From positions 3,286,001 to 3,350,000 of the forward strand of contig OZ241334.1 of assembly GCA_965200035.1 (NCBI GenBank): a DNA stretch of 64,000 bases, in the 5' to 3' direction. The notes under the pieces are model-generated. The model was given only the letters and a program-made list of their open reading frames with translations. It was not told where the DNA came from and ran no database searches. Source of the stretch: UBA1952 sp965200035 (lineage in GTDB: Bacteria; Bacteroidota; Bacteroidia; Chitinophagales; Chitinophagaceae). This document shows positions 1 through 9,006 of the stretch, in pieces (position 1 is the stretch's first letter; each line of letters opens with the position of its first letter). Position numbers and translations under genes: made by a program.

Positions 1-1197
1 CCTGTAAGCATCTTACATGGCGGTACGATCAACACCAATGCCGGCCCGGACTTCAGCGAAGCCAGAATAAAAATAGCGGATACAATGCTCGTCGGGAACA
101 TTGAGCTGCATGTACGAACGAGCGATTGGCTACGGCACAGGCACCAGCATAATCCCGCATTCAGCAATGTTATTCTTCATGTAGTGTACGAGCATGATAT
201 GAAAGAATGGCCGGGAAATATTCCGGTGCTGGCGCTTGAGCCGTATATACCGGAGTTTGTGCTCCATCAATACAATGGTCTGCTGCGCACATCCGATCAG
301 CTGCCCTGTGCAGGTCAACTGCACCATGTCAAAGACATTACCAAAGAGAGTTGGCTCAACAGACTGCTGGTAGAGCGCTGGGAGCAGAAGCTGGAATCAT
401 GGCAAGAAGAGCTCAGTCAAACGGGTAATGACTGGAGTACACTGCTCTACCGGCGCATGGCAGCCAACTTCGGATTTAAGATCAATACAACACCGTTTTT
501 ATTGCTGGCGCAATCGCTTCCTATACAAGTGTTGGGCAGGCAACAAAGTCTACTGCAGATCGAAACCCTGATTTTCGGACAGGCAGGAATGCTGCAAAAG
601 GATTTTAAGGATGAATATCCGAAAGCGCTTCAAAAGGAATACCAGTTTTTGCAGCACAAGTTCGGATTGACACCGGTTCCCGAACATTTGTGGAAATTCA
701 TGAGGCTGAGGCCGGCCAATTTTCCAACCGTGCGCCTGGCGCAGTTTGCCGCATTCGTGCATCAGTCACAGCATTTATTTACCACGCTTGGTACCGTTTC
801 AGATAAGAAAGAAACAGAGGCATTGCTCAGCGTGACCGCCAGTGAGTACTGGGACAATCACTACCGGTTTGATGAGCCGCAAAAGATGGGATTTGCAAAA
901 AAGCTGGGCATGGATTCTATTCACAATATCATGATCAATACTGTGGCGCCTATTCGCTTTTTGTATGCTTACACGCAAGGCACCGCGGAATCGCAGGAGC
1001 AAGCGCTCTCTTTATTGGAAAGCCTGCCGCCGGAGACAAATCATATTCTTGGATTATGGAAAGACCAACAGTGGCCGGCGCGCAATGCGGCGCAGTCACA
1101 GGCTTTATTGCAGCTTTATAACCAGTATTGCACGTCTAGGCGCTGTCTGGAATGTTCGGTGGGCTTAAGTATTATCCGCTCAGGGCCAGATAAATAA
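1..1197 (+). CDS. DUF2851 family protein (5' end outside window)
   Basis: The reading frame is open from base 1, so the gene begins before the window; the first ATG inside it (85) is internal. The N-terminal part reads HGG.INTNAGPDFSEARIKI then GNIELHVRTSDW, the hallmark of the DUF2851 family, which is widespread in Bacteroidota and has no established function. The remaining ~350 residues are helical and rich in Leu and Gln, with no signal peptide or membrane segment visible in the part present. It ends with TAA at 1195-1197 and overlaps the tail of the convergent OsmC gene by 18 bases. The family call is firm; the function is unknown. Confidence 0.85.
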   Translation, partial: PVSILHGGTINTNAGPDFSEARIKIADTMLVGNIELHVRTSDWLRHRHQHNPAFSNVILHVVYEHDMKEWPGNIPVLALEPYIPEFVLHQYNGLLRTSDQLPCAGQLHHVKDITKESWLNRLLVERWEQKLESWQEELSQTGNDWSTLLYRRMAANFGFKINTTPFLLLAQSLPIQVLGRQQSLLQIETLIFGQAGMLQKDFKDEYPKALQKEYQFLQHKFGLTPVPEHLWKFMRLRPANFPTVRLAQFAAFVHQSQHLFTTLGTVSDKKETEALLSVTASEYWDNHYRFDEPQKMGFAKKLGMDSIHNIMINTVAPIRFLYAYTQGTAESQEQALSLLESLPPETNHILGLWKDQQWPARNAAQSQALLQLYNQYCTSRRCLECSVGLSIIRSGPDK

Positions 1198-1587
1198 AAT
1201 CGTCTTTTTCAGATCCGGGTGCAGGCTCTCAAATACCGGGCAGGTAAGCGCCGCGCGCTCTAAGATCGAACGGAGTTTTGCATCTATAGCAGCCGTTTTC
1301 GGGAATACTACATTTATCTTGATCTCACCTACACGGCGGGGATTGGCCGTCATGATCTTTTCCACCTCGCACTCAGTGCCGTCAATATTCAGGCCATGCG
1401 TACGGGCGGCAATGCCCATGATCGTGCCCATGCAGGATGCCAGCGAGGTTGCCAGCAGATCGGTCGGGGAGAAGCGCTCGCCTTTCCCCTGATTGTCGAG
1501 TGGAGCATCGGTTTCAAAAACAGACCCTGAGTGAATATGCGTTGCCTCAGTCCTCAAATCCCCCTTGTATATTACCTTAGAAGTCAC
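1180..1587 (-). CDS. OsmC/YhfA-family peroxiredoxin-like protein
   Basis: OsmC-family proteins reduce organic hydroperoxides with two cysteines. Both are present: Cys52 in SLASCMGT and Cys116 in ALTCPVFE. The GTG at 1587 is chosen as start, giving 135 residues beginning VTSKVIYKGDLRTEATH, the usual OsmC N-terminus. A longer frame reaches an ATG at 1686, but its extra 33 residues do not fit the family, and a Bacteroidota -7 box TACTTTTG (1611 to 1604, minus strand) lies inside that extension, which argues that transcription starts after it. The gene stands alone and is convergent with the DUF2851 gene. Substrate is unknown. Confidence 0.8.
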   Translation of the reverse strand: MTSKVIYKGDLRTEATHIHSGSVFETDAPLDNQGKGERFSPTDLLATSLASCMGTIMGIAARTHGLNIDGTECEVEKIMTANPRRVGEIKINVVFPKTAAIDAKLRSILERAALTCPVFESLHPDLKKTILFIWP

Positions 1588-1603
1588 AGCCAGTAAATTT
1601 GTG

Positions 1604-1611
1604 CAAAAGTA
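1604..1611 (-). promoter_or_regulatory. Promoter -7 box of the OsmC gene
   Basis: TACTTTTG on the minus strand matches the Bacteroidota consensus TAnnTTTG. It lies 16 bases upstream of the proposed GTG start, implying a very short leader. No convincing -33 TTG was seen at the usual spacing. Confidence 0.55.
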
Positions 1612-1813
1612 GATACCTGAATACCGTAAAACGGGTTGGGCGTGTTTTTGTTCCGTTAATCTTAAGCAGGTAGCATTTTTAAGCAAATCTTCTTTTGAAA
1701 AAAAATCGTAATTTCAAACCTATTACTGAGCGGGATTGATTTTATATAAATCTGAGCATAATGCCACTGAGCGCAGTAATCTGTTTGAAGAATTTCGGAA
1801 ACCGGAGAACACA

Positions 1814-2674
1814 ATGATGAACACACTGATCAAAAAAACCATAATAAAAGGCATCTCCGTTGCTGCATTAAGCGTCCTGATGCTTCCTGCGAATGCACAG
1901 ACATCTGCCATCCAGCTTTCCGATGCTTCTGCCGGCAGAATGGTTGTAAAAAAAGTATTGCCGAAACGGCCAAAGCCATTGCATACAGAGCTTAGTGTTG
2001 GCCTCCGGCTCAATACAGACGGCTGGAGCATTTTTGCGGATAAAGGCTATGTGCGCAGTGATGAGTCCAAGCTCAGAGATCAGTTTTATAACCTGCGCGT
2101 TTTTCAGGCCGAGCTGAGCGAGCATAAGAATCCGGCTGAAAAGAAGCTGGCTTATGAGGACGAAGCGACCGGCCAGAAATCCAAACCTTTTATTTACGGT
2201 AAGATCAATAATTTCTATTCACTGAAGCTCGGCTATGGCTTCCGCAGGATGATTGCGGGTAAGCCGGAGCCCGGTTCCGTATCTGTTCACTGGATGGGTG
2301 TTGGCGGCTTTTCATTGGGCATGGAGAAGCCTTATTACATCAACGCTTACGTACAGCAGGACAATACCGGAAGTTATTCGGAGCAAAGCATTAAATACTC
2401 AGAAGATAACCGCAAATCCTTTCTGGATGAGTATTATATCGTAGGAGGCAGCGGTTTTGCCAAAGGCCTGAGCGAGATCAAATTTGTACCCGGACTGCAG
2501 GCAAAGACAGGTCTGCATTTCGATTTTGCAGCCAACAGAAAGACGGTGCTTGCCGTAGAAGCAGGAATTGCAGCTGAGCTTTATTCCCGCAAAGTACAAC
2601 TGATGGCTACACAGGAAGGCAAGGCTTACTTCGTGAACTTGTTTGCCTCCCTGCAATTTGGCAAACGTTGGTAA
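1814..2674 (+). CDS. Exported protein, probable outer-membrane beta-barrel
   Basis: Not recognised as a named family. From the ATG at 1814 the protein is 286 residues and starts with a clear Sec signal peptide (MMNTLIKK, a hydrophobic stretch, then PANAQ). An upstream in-frame ATG at 1736 would add 26 polar residues before the signal and is unlikely. The mature part has alternating aromatic and glycine-rich strands (FYSLKLGYGFRRM, VHWMGVGGFSLGM, KTGLHFDFAANRK) and ends in FASLQFGKRW, as in small outer-membrane barrels. It lies directly before lipA with a 22-base gap and may be co-transcribed with it. Function unknown. Confidence 0.6.
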   Translation: MMNTLIKKTIIKGISVAALSVLMLPANAQTSAIQLSDASAGRMVVKKVLPKRPKPLHTELSVGLRLNTDGWSIFADKGYVRSDESKLRDQFYNLRVFQAELSEHKNPAEKKLAYEDEATGQKSKPFIYGKINNFYSLKLGYGFRRMIAGKPEPGSVSVHWMGVGGFSLGMEKPYYINAYVQQDNTGSYSEQSIKYSEDNRKSFLDEYYIVGGSGFAKGLSEIKFVPGLQAKTGLHFDFAANRKTVLAVEAGIAAELYSRKVQLMATQEGKAYFVNLFASLQFGKRW

Positions 2675-2696
2675 CGGGTGTAATTTGCATGTAATT

Positions 2697-3635
2697 ATGA
2701 CTGAGCTGCCTGTAATCAATAGTGTTCCTGAAAATACTGAATCCCGCATCAAGAAGCCGAACTGGCTCCGCGTAAAGCTACCGACCGGTGAGGGATACCG
2801 TCATGTGCGCAGCCTGGTAGATAATCATAAGCTGCATACGATTTGCGAGAGTGGCAACTGCCCGAACATGGGCGAATGCTGGGGCGCAGGCACGGCTACT
2901 TTCATGATTTTGGGTAATATATGTACGCGTTCCTGTGGTTTTTGCGCAGTAGCAACAGGTCGTCCGCTTCCGGTAGATTGGGATGAGCCGCAACGTGTGG
3001 CGGAGGCCATCTACCTGATGAAAGTGAAGCACGCAGTGCTCACTTCTGTGGATCGGGATGAGCTGAAAGACGGTGGCTCTATCATTTGGAACAATACCAT
3101 CAAGGCAGTCCGTGCGCTCAATCCTGAAACAACCCTGGAAACATTGATCCCTGATTTTCGCGGTCAGTGGGAAAATTTGGAGCGCATCATAGAAGCCGCG
3201 CCCGAAGTAGTATCGCACAATGTGGAAACGGTAGAGCGCATGACGCGCAAGGTGCGCATCCAGGCCAAATATCATCGGAGCCTCGAAGTGCTGCGCCGCC
3301 TGAAAGATGGAGGTATGCGCACCAAGACCGGCATCATGCTGGGTATCGGCGAGCAAAAAGAAGAAGTATTACAGACCTTACAGGATCTTGCTGATAACGG
3401 AGTAGATGTGGTAACGCTCGGCCAGTACCTGCAGCCAACTCAAAAACACCTTCCCGTAGAGCGCTTTGTGCATCCTGATGAGTTTGCTTTTTACCGTGAA
3501 GAAGGCTATAAAATGGGCATCGATTATGTAGAAAGCGGTCCGCTGGTGCGCAGCTCTTACCATAGCGAACGCCACGTATTTGCCGGCGAAGGCCGCAGCG
3601 CATGGCTCGCATCCAAGGCGCAGGAACTTTTATAA
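2697..3635 (+). CDS. lipA: Lipoyl synthase
   Basis: LipA is a radical SAM enzyme that inserts two sulfur atoms into protein-bound octanoyl groups, making the lipoyl cofactor of 2-oxoacid dehydrogenases. Starting at ATG 2697 it has 312 residues. Both iron-sulfur motifs are visible: the auxiliary cluster C50-x4-C55-x5-C61 and the radical SAM motif C76-x3-C80-x2-C83. The C-terminal RSSYHSE carries the serine that ligates the auxiliary cluster. The frame is open upstream to 2643 but that would overlap the preceding gene, so the internal ATG is preferred. The E1 alpha-beta dehydrogenase at 48-50 kb belongs to an enzyme class that uses lipoate. Confidence 0.96.
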   Translation: MTELPVINSVPENTESRIKKPNWLRVKLPTGEGYRHVRSLVDNHKLHTICESGNCPNMGECWGAGTATFMILGNICTRSCGFCAVATGRPLPVDWDEPQRVAEAIYLMKVKHAVLTSVDRDELKDGGSIIWNNTIKAVRALNPETTLETLIPDFRGQWENLERIIEAAPEVVSHNVETVERMTRKVRIQAKYHRSLEVLRRLKDGGMRTKTGIMLGIGEQKEEVLQTLQDLADNGVDVVTLGQYLQPTQKHLPVERFVHPDEFAFYREEGYKMGIDYVESGPLVRSSYHSERHVFAGEGRSAWLASKAQELL

Positions 3636-3682
3636 AATCTTTGCTGCTGTTTCTTGTTTTTCCGTGAAAATGATTGGTGAAC

Positions 3683-4486
3683 ATGACTCCTGAACTATAC
3701 CTCGAACGCATTGGCATCAATCGTTCGTATCTTCCGGTTACCATAGATACGCTGTGCCTGTTGCAGATGCAACACTCGCTGCACGTGCCTTTTGAGAATA
3801 TTGATATTCAGAACCGCACGCCTGTTATTCTGGATACAGACCTTTTTTATCAAAAGATCGTTTTCAGAAAGCGGGGCGGCTATTGCTACGAATGCAATGG
3901 ACTATTTGCTGAACTGCTGACAGCGCTTGGTTTTGATGCAAGGCTGATATCCTGCAGGGTAGCGCAGCGGAAAGGCAATGTAGGTCAGGAGTTCGATCAT
4001 CTGGCAATCATCGTGACACTGGATCATCAGGAATGGCTTGTCGATGCCGGCTTTGGCGATTTTTCAATGAAGCCATTGCTATTGCATCAGGAAGCAAATA
4101 AAGCGCAGTCAGATGGGCGGAACGATTACCTGATTGCGCCATTCAACAACTTAACCGATAAGATTTATTTCAGCGTATCAAGATGGGAAAAGGCAAAGCA
4201 GCGATTTGCGCCTGTTTATATTTTTCATACAGAAGGCTATCCATTGTCTGCATTTGAGGAGATGAATCATTATCAGCAGACAAATCCTAAAAGCCATTTC
4301 CTGAAAAGTCTGATCTGTACACTGCCGACACATAACGGTCGCATCAGCCTGATCGCCAACCGGCTTGTCCTTACCTCACTCACCGGCGACCGGGAAGAAA
4401 AGCTGCTTTATGGCACAGATGCGATAGCGCGCGCCTTTCAGGAATATTTTGGCATGGGTAATACTTCTCTGGTTACAGCGTTGTAA
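3683..4486 (+). CDS. Arylamine N-acetyltransferase
   Basis: NAT enzymes move the acetyl group of acetyl-CoA to arylamines, hydrazines or related amines through a cysteine thioester. The triad is visible: Cys68 in RGGYCYECN, His107 in EFDHLAI, and Asp121 in LVDAGFGD. The length of 267 residues is typical. ATG 3683 (MTPELYLERIG) is preferred to the TTG at 3674 because the family begins with this helix. It follows lipA by 47 bases on the same strand, and there is no clear terminator between them. The physiological substrate cannot be told from sequence. Confidence 0.9.
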   Translation: MTPELYLERIGINRSYLPVTIDTLCLLQMQHSLHVPFENIDIQNRTPVILDTDLFYQKIVFRKRGGYCYECNGLFAELLTALGFDARLISCRVAQRKGNVGQEFDHLAIIVTLDHQEWLVDAGFGDFSMKPLLLHQEANKAQSDGRNDYLIAPFNNLTDKIYFSVSRWEKAKQRFAPVYIFHTEGYPLSAFEEMNHYQQTNPKSHFLKSLICTLPTHNGRISLIANRLVLTSLTGDREEKLLYGTDAIARAFQEYFGMGNTSLVTAL

Positions 4487-4553
4487 AACCTGCTGTATGT
4501 ATCTTAAATTAAGAGGTGATATAGCGGAAATAAGCGAGCTTTACAGGTAAGCT

Positions 4554-5204
4554 ATGCGGTTCAGTATCTATCTTATAGGGTTTCTTTTGCTTAGTATTTG
4601 CAGTCTGCGCAGCACAGCGCAGGAGCATACTGTGGATCAGGAAGAAAAAGGCACCTGGCTTGGAGGCATCGTAGTAGATAAGGATACTTTTCCTTATGCC
4701 TATATGGATGAGTTTATGGTCATGGCTAAGATGCCTGCTAATCTGATAAAGCAGCGTGAGCAGATGACCAGGCTCAGGTATAATGTGCAGCGTGTGTATC
4801 CGTATGCTTTGATTGCTTCCGAAATCCTCAAGGATGTAGATGCAAATATGGCGCGACTGCCCGATAAGGCCACCCGCAAAGAATACATGAAAACAATTGA
4901 GAAAGAGATGAACCGCCGCTTTAAGGGTGAGCTGCAAAACCTGACGATCACGCAGGGCCAGATATTGGTGAAGCTCATCAGCAGGCAGACTGGGCGTAAT
5001 TGTTTTTCCATCATCAAAGAAGTCAAAGGCGGGTTCAACGCATTTGTATGGCAGGGCGTGGCGCTCTTGTTCAGCAATAATCTGAAGCGTGAATATGATC
5101 CTGCAGATCGTGACCGAGATATTGAATCTATTGTATCTGATCTTGAGACGAGCAATTATTACCGCTATCAGGCACAGATGCAGATGCGCCGGAATGTGCA
5201 TTGA
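4554..5204 (+). CDS. DUF4294 domain exported protein
   Basis: A 216-residue protein with an N-terminal signal peptide (MRFSIYLIGFLLLSICSLRSTAQ) followed by the DUF4294 domain, which is found in Bacteroidota. Recognisable segments are VVDKDTFPYAYMDEF, LRYNVQRVYPYA, ITQGQILVKLISRQTG and NAFVWQGVALLF. The role is unknown; the domain was only defined by conservation. The C-terminus is charged and helical (DPADRDRDIESIV). The gene lies between the NAT gene and the sirtuin on the same strand with short gaps. Confidence 0.8.
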   Translation: MRFSIYLIGFLLLSICSLRSTAQEHTVDQEEKGTWLGGIVVDKDTFPYAYMDEFMVMAKMPANLIKQREQMTRLRYNVQRVYPYALIASEILKDVDANMARLPDKATRKEYMKTIEKEMNRRFKGELQNLTITQGQILVKLISRQTGRNCFSIIKEVKGGFNAFVWQGVALLFSNNLKREYDPADRDRDIESIVSDLETSNYYRYQAQMQMRRNVH

Positions 5205-5245
5205 TTTTCAAATAAAATTCAAACAGGAAAGGGTAAATTACCGGT

Positions 5246-5974
5246 ATGAAAAAACCAGTTCTGGCAGTGCTTACCGGCGCAGGTATATCCGCCGAAAGCG
5301 GGCTGCGCACTTTCCGCGACAGCGATGGGCTTTGGGAAGGGTATAATGTAGAAGATGTAGCTACGCCACGCGCTTTTGCGCGTAATCCGGAAATGGTATT
5401 GCGCTTTTATAATGAACGCCGGAAGAACGTGCTGGCTGCAAAGCCTAACAAGGCGCACTTCGTCATCGCTGCACTGGAAAAATATTTTGAGGTACGCATC
5501 ATCACACAGAACATTGACGATCTGCATGAGCGCGCCGGCTCAACGAATGTGCTGCACCTGCATGGAGAAATATTCAAAATGCGCAGCATACATGATGACA
5601 CCAAAACTTACCCGATAACCAGCGATATAGAACTGGGCGATGTGAATGAACAAGGTTATCAGTTGCGCCCCGCAATCGTATGGTTTGAAGAAGCCGTTCC
5701 GGCCATCGAAGAAGCCGTCCTGCAGCTGCAGGATATTGATTATTTTCTGCTGGTAGGAACTTCGCTCATTGTCTATCCTGCAGCCGGATTAATTGATTAC
5801 GTGGACCCTGCCATTCCGAAATATGTGGTTGACAAATCCATTCCTCCGGTAAGCAGGTTTCAATATATAATAACTGTTGAAAAACCGGCTACGGAAGGTC
5901 TTGTAGAAGTAGCTGATATGCTGCTTTCAGCAATAGGTGTGCAGGATGATTTTTTGCTTAATCTTTCAAGCTGA
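5246..5974 (+). CDS. cobB: Sirtuin-family NAD-dependent protein deacylase, no zinc cysteines
   Basis: Sirtuins remove acyl groups from lysines using NAD. The NAD fold motifs GAGISAESGLRTFRD (11-25) and TQNIDDLHERAG (87-98) and the catalytic His106 in LHLHGE are present. Tyr55 and Arg58 in FYNERR match the YxxR pair by which CobB/SIRT5-type enzymes bind succinyl-lysine, so desuccinylase activity is likely. The zinc-binding region has no cysteine; indeed the whole protein lacks Cys, so the structural zinc is absent. At 242 residues it is of normal bacterial length. Its last 17 bases overlap the convergent ftsY. Confidence 0.9.
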   Translation: MKKPVLAVLTGAGISAESGLRTFRDSDGLWEGYNVEDVATPRAFARNPEMVLRFYNERRKNVLAAKPNKAHFVIAALEKYFEVRIITQNIDDLHERAGSTNVLHLHGEIFKMRSIHDDTKTYPITSDIELGDVNEQGYQLRPAIVWFEEAVPAIEEAVLQLQDIDYFLLVGTSLIVYPAAGLIDYVDPAIPKYVVDKSIPPVSRFQYIITVEKPATEGLVEVADMLLSAIGVQDDFLLNLSS

Positions 5975-6935
5975 ACAGGCTATCCACAAACTCGGCTTTG
6001 TTGAATACCTGTAGATCTTCCATTTTTTCACCGACACCAATATATTTTACCGGTATCCTGAACTGATTGGCAATGGCCAGCACTACACCACCTTTGGCCG
6101 TGCCATCCAGCTTGGTAATAGCAATAGAAGTTACATCGGTAGCTGCCGTGAACTGCTTCGCCTGCTCGAGCGCATTTTGCCCTGTGCTGCCATCCAGCAC
6201 GAGCATTACTTCATGTGGCGCATCAGATATTTTTTTACTGATCACCCGGCGGATTTTGCTCAGCTCATCCATCAGATAAGCCTTATTGTGCAGGCGGCCT
6301 GCTGTGTCTATAATCACTACATCTACTTCTTTGGCTACAGCGCTCTGAACAGCGTCAAAGGCAACCGAACTGGGGTCTGAGCCCATTTCTTTCTTTACAA
6401 TCGGCACACCCACACGTTCACTCCAGATGGTCAGTTGATCTACAGCCGCCGCACGGAACGTATCTGCCGCGCCCATCATCACACTCTTACCGGCTTTCTT
6501 AAAATTATAGGCCAGCTTACCGATAGTAGTGGTTTTTCCAACACCATTAACGCCTACTACTAGAATTACATAAGGCTTTTTGCCAGCCGGTACATCAAAG
6601 GTTTCAAATTCATTGGACGGCGCACTGGTGAGAATGGAGATCATCTCTTCCTGCAGAATCTGATTGAGCTCCGAAGTGCCCAGGAATTTATCTTTAGCCA
6701 CCCGCGCTTCGATGCGGTTAATAATCGCCACCGTCGTATCTAGCCCTACATCAGCGCCTACAAGCGCATCTTCCACCTGATCCAGCACTTCTTCATCTAC
6801 CTTGTCTTTGCCGGCAATAGCTTTGGTGATCTTAGAGAAGAAGCCATCCTTGGTTTTTTTCAGGCCTTCATCCAGCGCTTCTTTTTGCTCCTGCTGTTCC
6901 TTGTTCCGTTTGAAGAGTTTGTCGAATAAGCCCAT
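5958..6935 (-). CDS. ftsY: Signal recognition particle receptor FtsY
   Basis: FtsY is the SRP GTPase receptor that docks ribosome-nascent-chain complexes at the inner membrane. The 325-residue protein has a short charged N-terminus (MGLFDKLFKRNKEQQEQK), an NG-domain helical bundle (about 45-110), the P-loop GVNGVGKTTT (128-137), DTAGRLHNK and TKLDGTAKGG. There is no long acidic A domain as in E. coli, which is usual outside Gammaproteobacteria. ATG 6935 gives the typical MGLFDKL start. It is convergent with, and overlaps, the sirtuin gene. Confidence 0.97.
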   Translation of the reverse strand: MGLFDKLFKRNKEQQEQKEALDEGLKKTKDGFFSKITKAIAGKDKVDEEVLDQVEDALVGADVGLDTTVAIINRIEARVAKDKFLGTSELNQILQEEMISILTSAPSNEFETFDVPAGKKPYVILVVGVNGVGKTTTIGKLAYNFKKAGKSVMMGAADTFRAAAVDQLTIWSERVGVPIVKKEMGSDPSSVAFDAVQSAVAKEVDVVIIDTAGRLHNKAYLMDELSKIRRVISKKISDAPHEVMLVLDGSTGQNALEQAKQFTAATDVTSIAITKLDGTAKGGVVLAIANQFRIPVKYIGVGEKMEDLQVFNKAEFVDSLFSLKD

Positions 6936-7025
6936 GGTAGATGCGGTAGTTGATTGATTATGATGTGTACTGCTAGAAGCGGCGCAAAGTTAGGCGAATA
7001 ATAGGTTGGTGAATATCTTTAATCG

Positions 7026-8693
7026 TTAGCGCTTTTGGCGGGATTTTTCAAGAAATGCTTCAAACTCAGCCAGTGAAAAGCTGCTCAGGTTATGCTTTGC
7101 GGTAAGTCCGCCCTTCTGTGCGGCAATCACTCCATATTTTATATCGTCAATGCCAGCCACAGAATGTGCATCCGGATTAATGGATAAAAGCACGCCCCGC
7201 TCAAGCGCATAAGGAATCCAGGTCGAGTCAATATCCAGCCGGCGTGGATTGGCATTGATCTCAATCACCACCTGATTGGCTGCGCAGGCGTCAATAATCT
7301 TCTTGTGATTAACAGGATAACCTGGGCGGCGCAAAAGCAATCTGCCGGTCATGTGCCCTAAAATAGTGGTAAACGGATTTTCAATAGCCTTCAGCAATCG
7401 CTTCATAGCCCTGGCTTCCTCCATCTTCAAAGTGCTGTGCACGGAGGCAATCACCAGATCGAGCGATGAAAGGACTGCAGGATTGTAATCGAGGTTGCCA
7501 TCGGCCAGGATGTCCACTTCAATACTTTTGAAAATTTTAAACGGAGCCAGTTGCGCATTCAATTCATCAATCTCACGATGCTGCTTTTCGATGCGGTCGG
7601 GATAAAGGCCACTGGCATACTGAGCTGCCTGCGAATGGTCTGAGATGACCATATATTCAAGGCCGCGATCACGTGCAGCAAGCGCCATCTGCTCCAGCGT
7701 TGCAGCGCCATCGCTGTAGGTAGAATGTGAGTGGATAAGCCCTTTAATATCTTTGGTCTGTATCAGTTCCGGCAGCGTATTTCCGGCCGACAATTGCAGA
7801 CTGCCCACATGATTGCGCAGCACTGCGGGGATAAATGCAAGTCCGTTTTCAGTGAATATTTCTTCCTCGCTCAATGACTTGCCAGCTGTATATTTTTCGT
7901 GAAATGCAGCCAGAAATTCACCGCTGCCGGTTGTTTCAAACAAGCGGCTATAAAATTCTTCCGATGTACAAAAATGAACAGCTATATCAGGCCAGCCATT
8001 CATTGCAATTGCCAGATAATTACCTTCGGATTCAATAAGCCCGGCGTGCTCTGATTGCAATAAGTATTCCTGCACTTCATCAGCGGGAGCATCAGTAAGC
8101 ATATCTATTTTATGCACAACATCTTCCTGCCTGCGCATTGCGCCGGTTGGCTCAAACCTGTTTTTCGGAAAGGCTGTTCGCAACTGCTCTGCCAATTGTA
8201 GCATCATATGCTCCGCTTTGGCCCACATGAAATAGCCGATACTGGATTTGTAAAAAGCAACTGCTGCAGCAATGCTTTCCTGTGTTTTAGCACCAAATCC
8301 TTTCAGCGGGGCAATCCTGTTTTCAAGGGCTGCAGCTTTCAGCGCCTCAATGGTATCAATGCCAAGCTCACGCCAGATAATGCCTGCTTTTTTAGGGCTG
8401 ATTCCATCGATCTTAAGCATATTACGTACGCCTTCTGGGGTACTATCCATTACTTTCTGCAGCGCATTCATCATGCCTGTTTGCTGCAACTGGCGTATCT
8501 TCTCAGCAATCGCCTGACCTACGCCCGGAATCCGGTACAGGTCATCATCACTGATCGATTCTAATGCTACCGGCCAATCTTTAATAGTTCCCGCGGCATT
8601 GGTGTATGATTTTATCTTAAACGGATTTTCGCCATGCAGCTCCAGCAGATCGGCAAGCAGGGAAAAATGTTGGGCAATTTCGGCATTCGTCAT
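7026..8693 (-). CDS. polX: PolX-family DNA polymerase/PHP protein with altered polymerase site
   Basis: Domain order matches bacterial PolX (555 residues): an 8-kDa-like helical region with helix-hairpin-helix motifs (IPGVGQAIAEKI at 55-66, IDGISPKKAG at 95-104), a nucleotidyltransferase-like region (about 150-310) and a C-terminal PHP phosphoesterase (about 315-550) with HSHSTYSDG, SDHSQ, SVHS, EINANP and INPDAHS. PolX normally fills short gaps in DNA repair, and the PHP domain is a 3'-5' exonuclease. Here the first metal-binding Asp of the usual GDID motif is replaced (His194-Lys195-Ile196-Asp197) and the GS motif reads GAMRR, so polymerase activity is doubtful while the PHP site looks intact. 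Confidence 0.85.
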   Translation of the reverse strand: MTNAEIAQHFSLLADLLELHGENPFKIKSYTNAAGTIKDWPVALESISDDDLYRIPGVGQAIAEKIRQLQQTGMMNALQKVMDSTPEGVRNMLKIDGISPKKAGIIWRELGIDTIEALKAAALENRIAPLKGFGAKTQESIAAAVAFYKSSIGYFMWAKAEHMMLQLAEQLRTAFPKNRFEPTGAMRRQEDVVHKIDMLTDAPADEVQEYLLQSEHAGLIESEGNYLAIAMNGWPDIAVHFCTSEEFYSRLFETTGSGEFLAAFHEKYTAGKSLSEEEIFTENGLAFIPAVLRNHVGSLQLSAGNTLPELIQTKDIKGLIHSHSTYSDGAATLEQMALAARDRGLEYMVISDHSQAAQYASGLYPDRIEKQHREIDELNAQLAPFKIFKSIEVDILADGNLDYNPAVLSSLDLVIASVHSTLKMEEARAMKRLLKAIENPFTTILGHMTGRLLLRRPGYPVNHKKIIDACAANQVVIEINANPRRLDIDSTWIPYALERGVLLSINPDAHSVAGIDDIKYGVIAAQKGGLTAKHNLSSFSLAEFEAFLEKSRQKR

Positions 8694-9006
8694 AACAGGC
8701 TCAAAGATAGGGTAGCGGCAGTTGCGCAGGTTATTCAGACATCTTATAAACAGATTTTCAGGGCGATAACAAACCGGTAAGCAATAGCGGATTCGTCTTT
8801 ACGTTTTTAAGACAATGGCACAGATTAAAATTTCCGCCGAAGCACTACTTTTTGATAATAATCGTACAAAACGGTCTATTATTATCTGTTCATAAAATAG
8901 CCACAGTGTATTGTCTGGCCAAAGTCTGAAATAATGTCGGATGTAACTATTGCTTTTTTTACAAGTCTTAATAATATTGGCAAGCGCATAGTATTTTTAA
9001 CCCATC
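8694..9006. other. Intergenic region upstream of polX and gmhA
   Basis: A 313-base divergent spacer, AT-rich. No open frame of interest, RNA gene or strong hairpin was seen. It must hold the promoters of both flanking genes, but no perfect TAnnTTTG box was found close to either start. Confidence 0.5.

Noticed and set aside
4509..5201. 230-codon minus-strand frame opposite the DUF4294 gene
   Set aside because: Antisense shadow; the plus strand encodes a signal peptide and a known domain.
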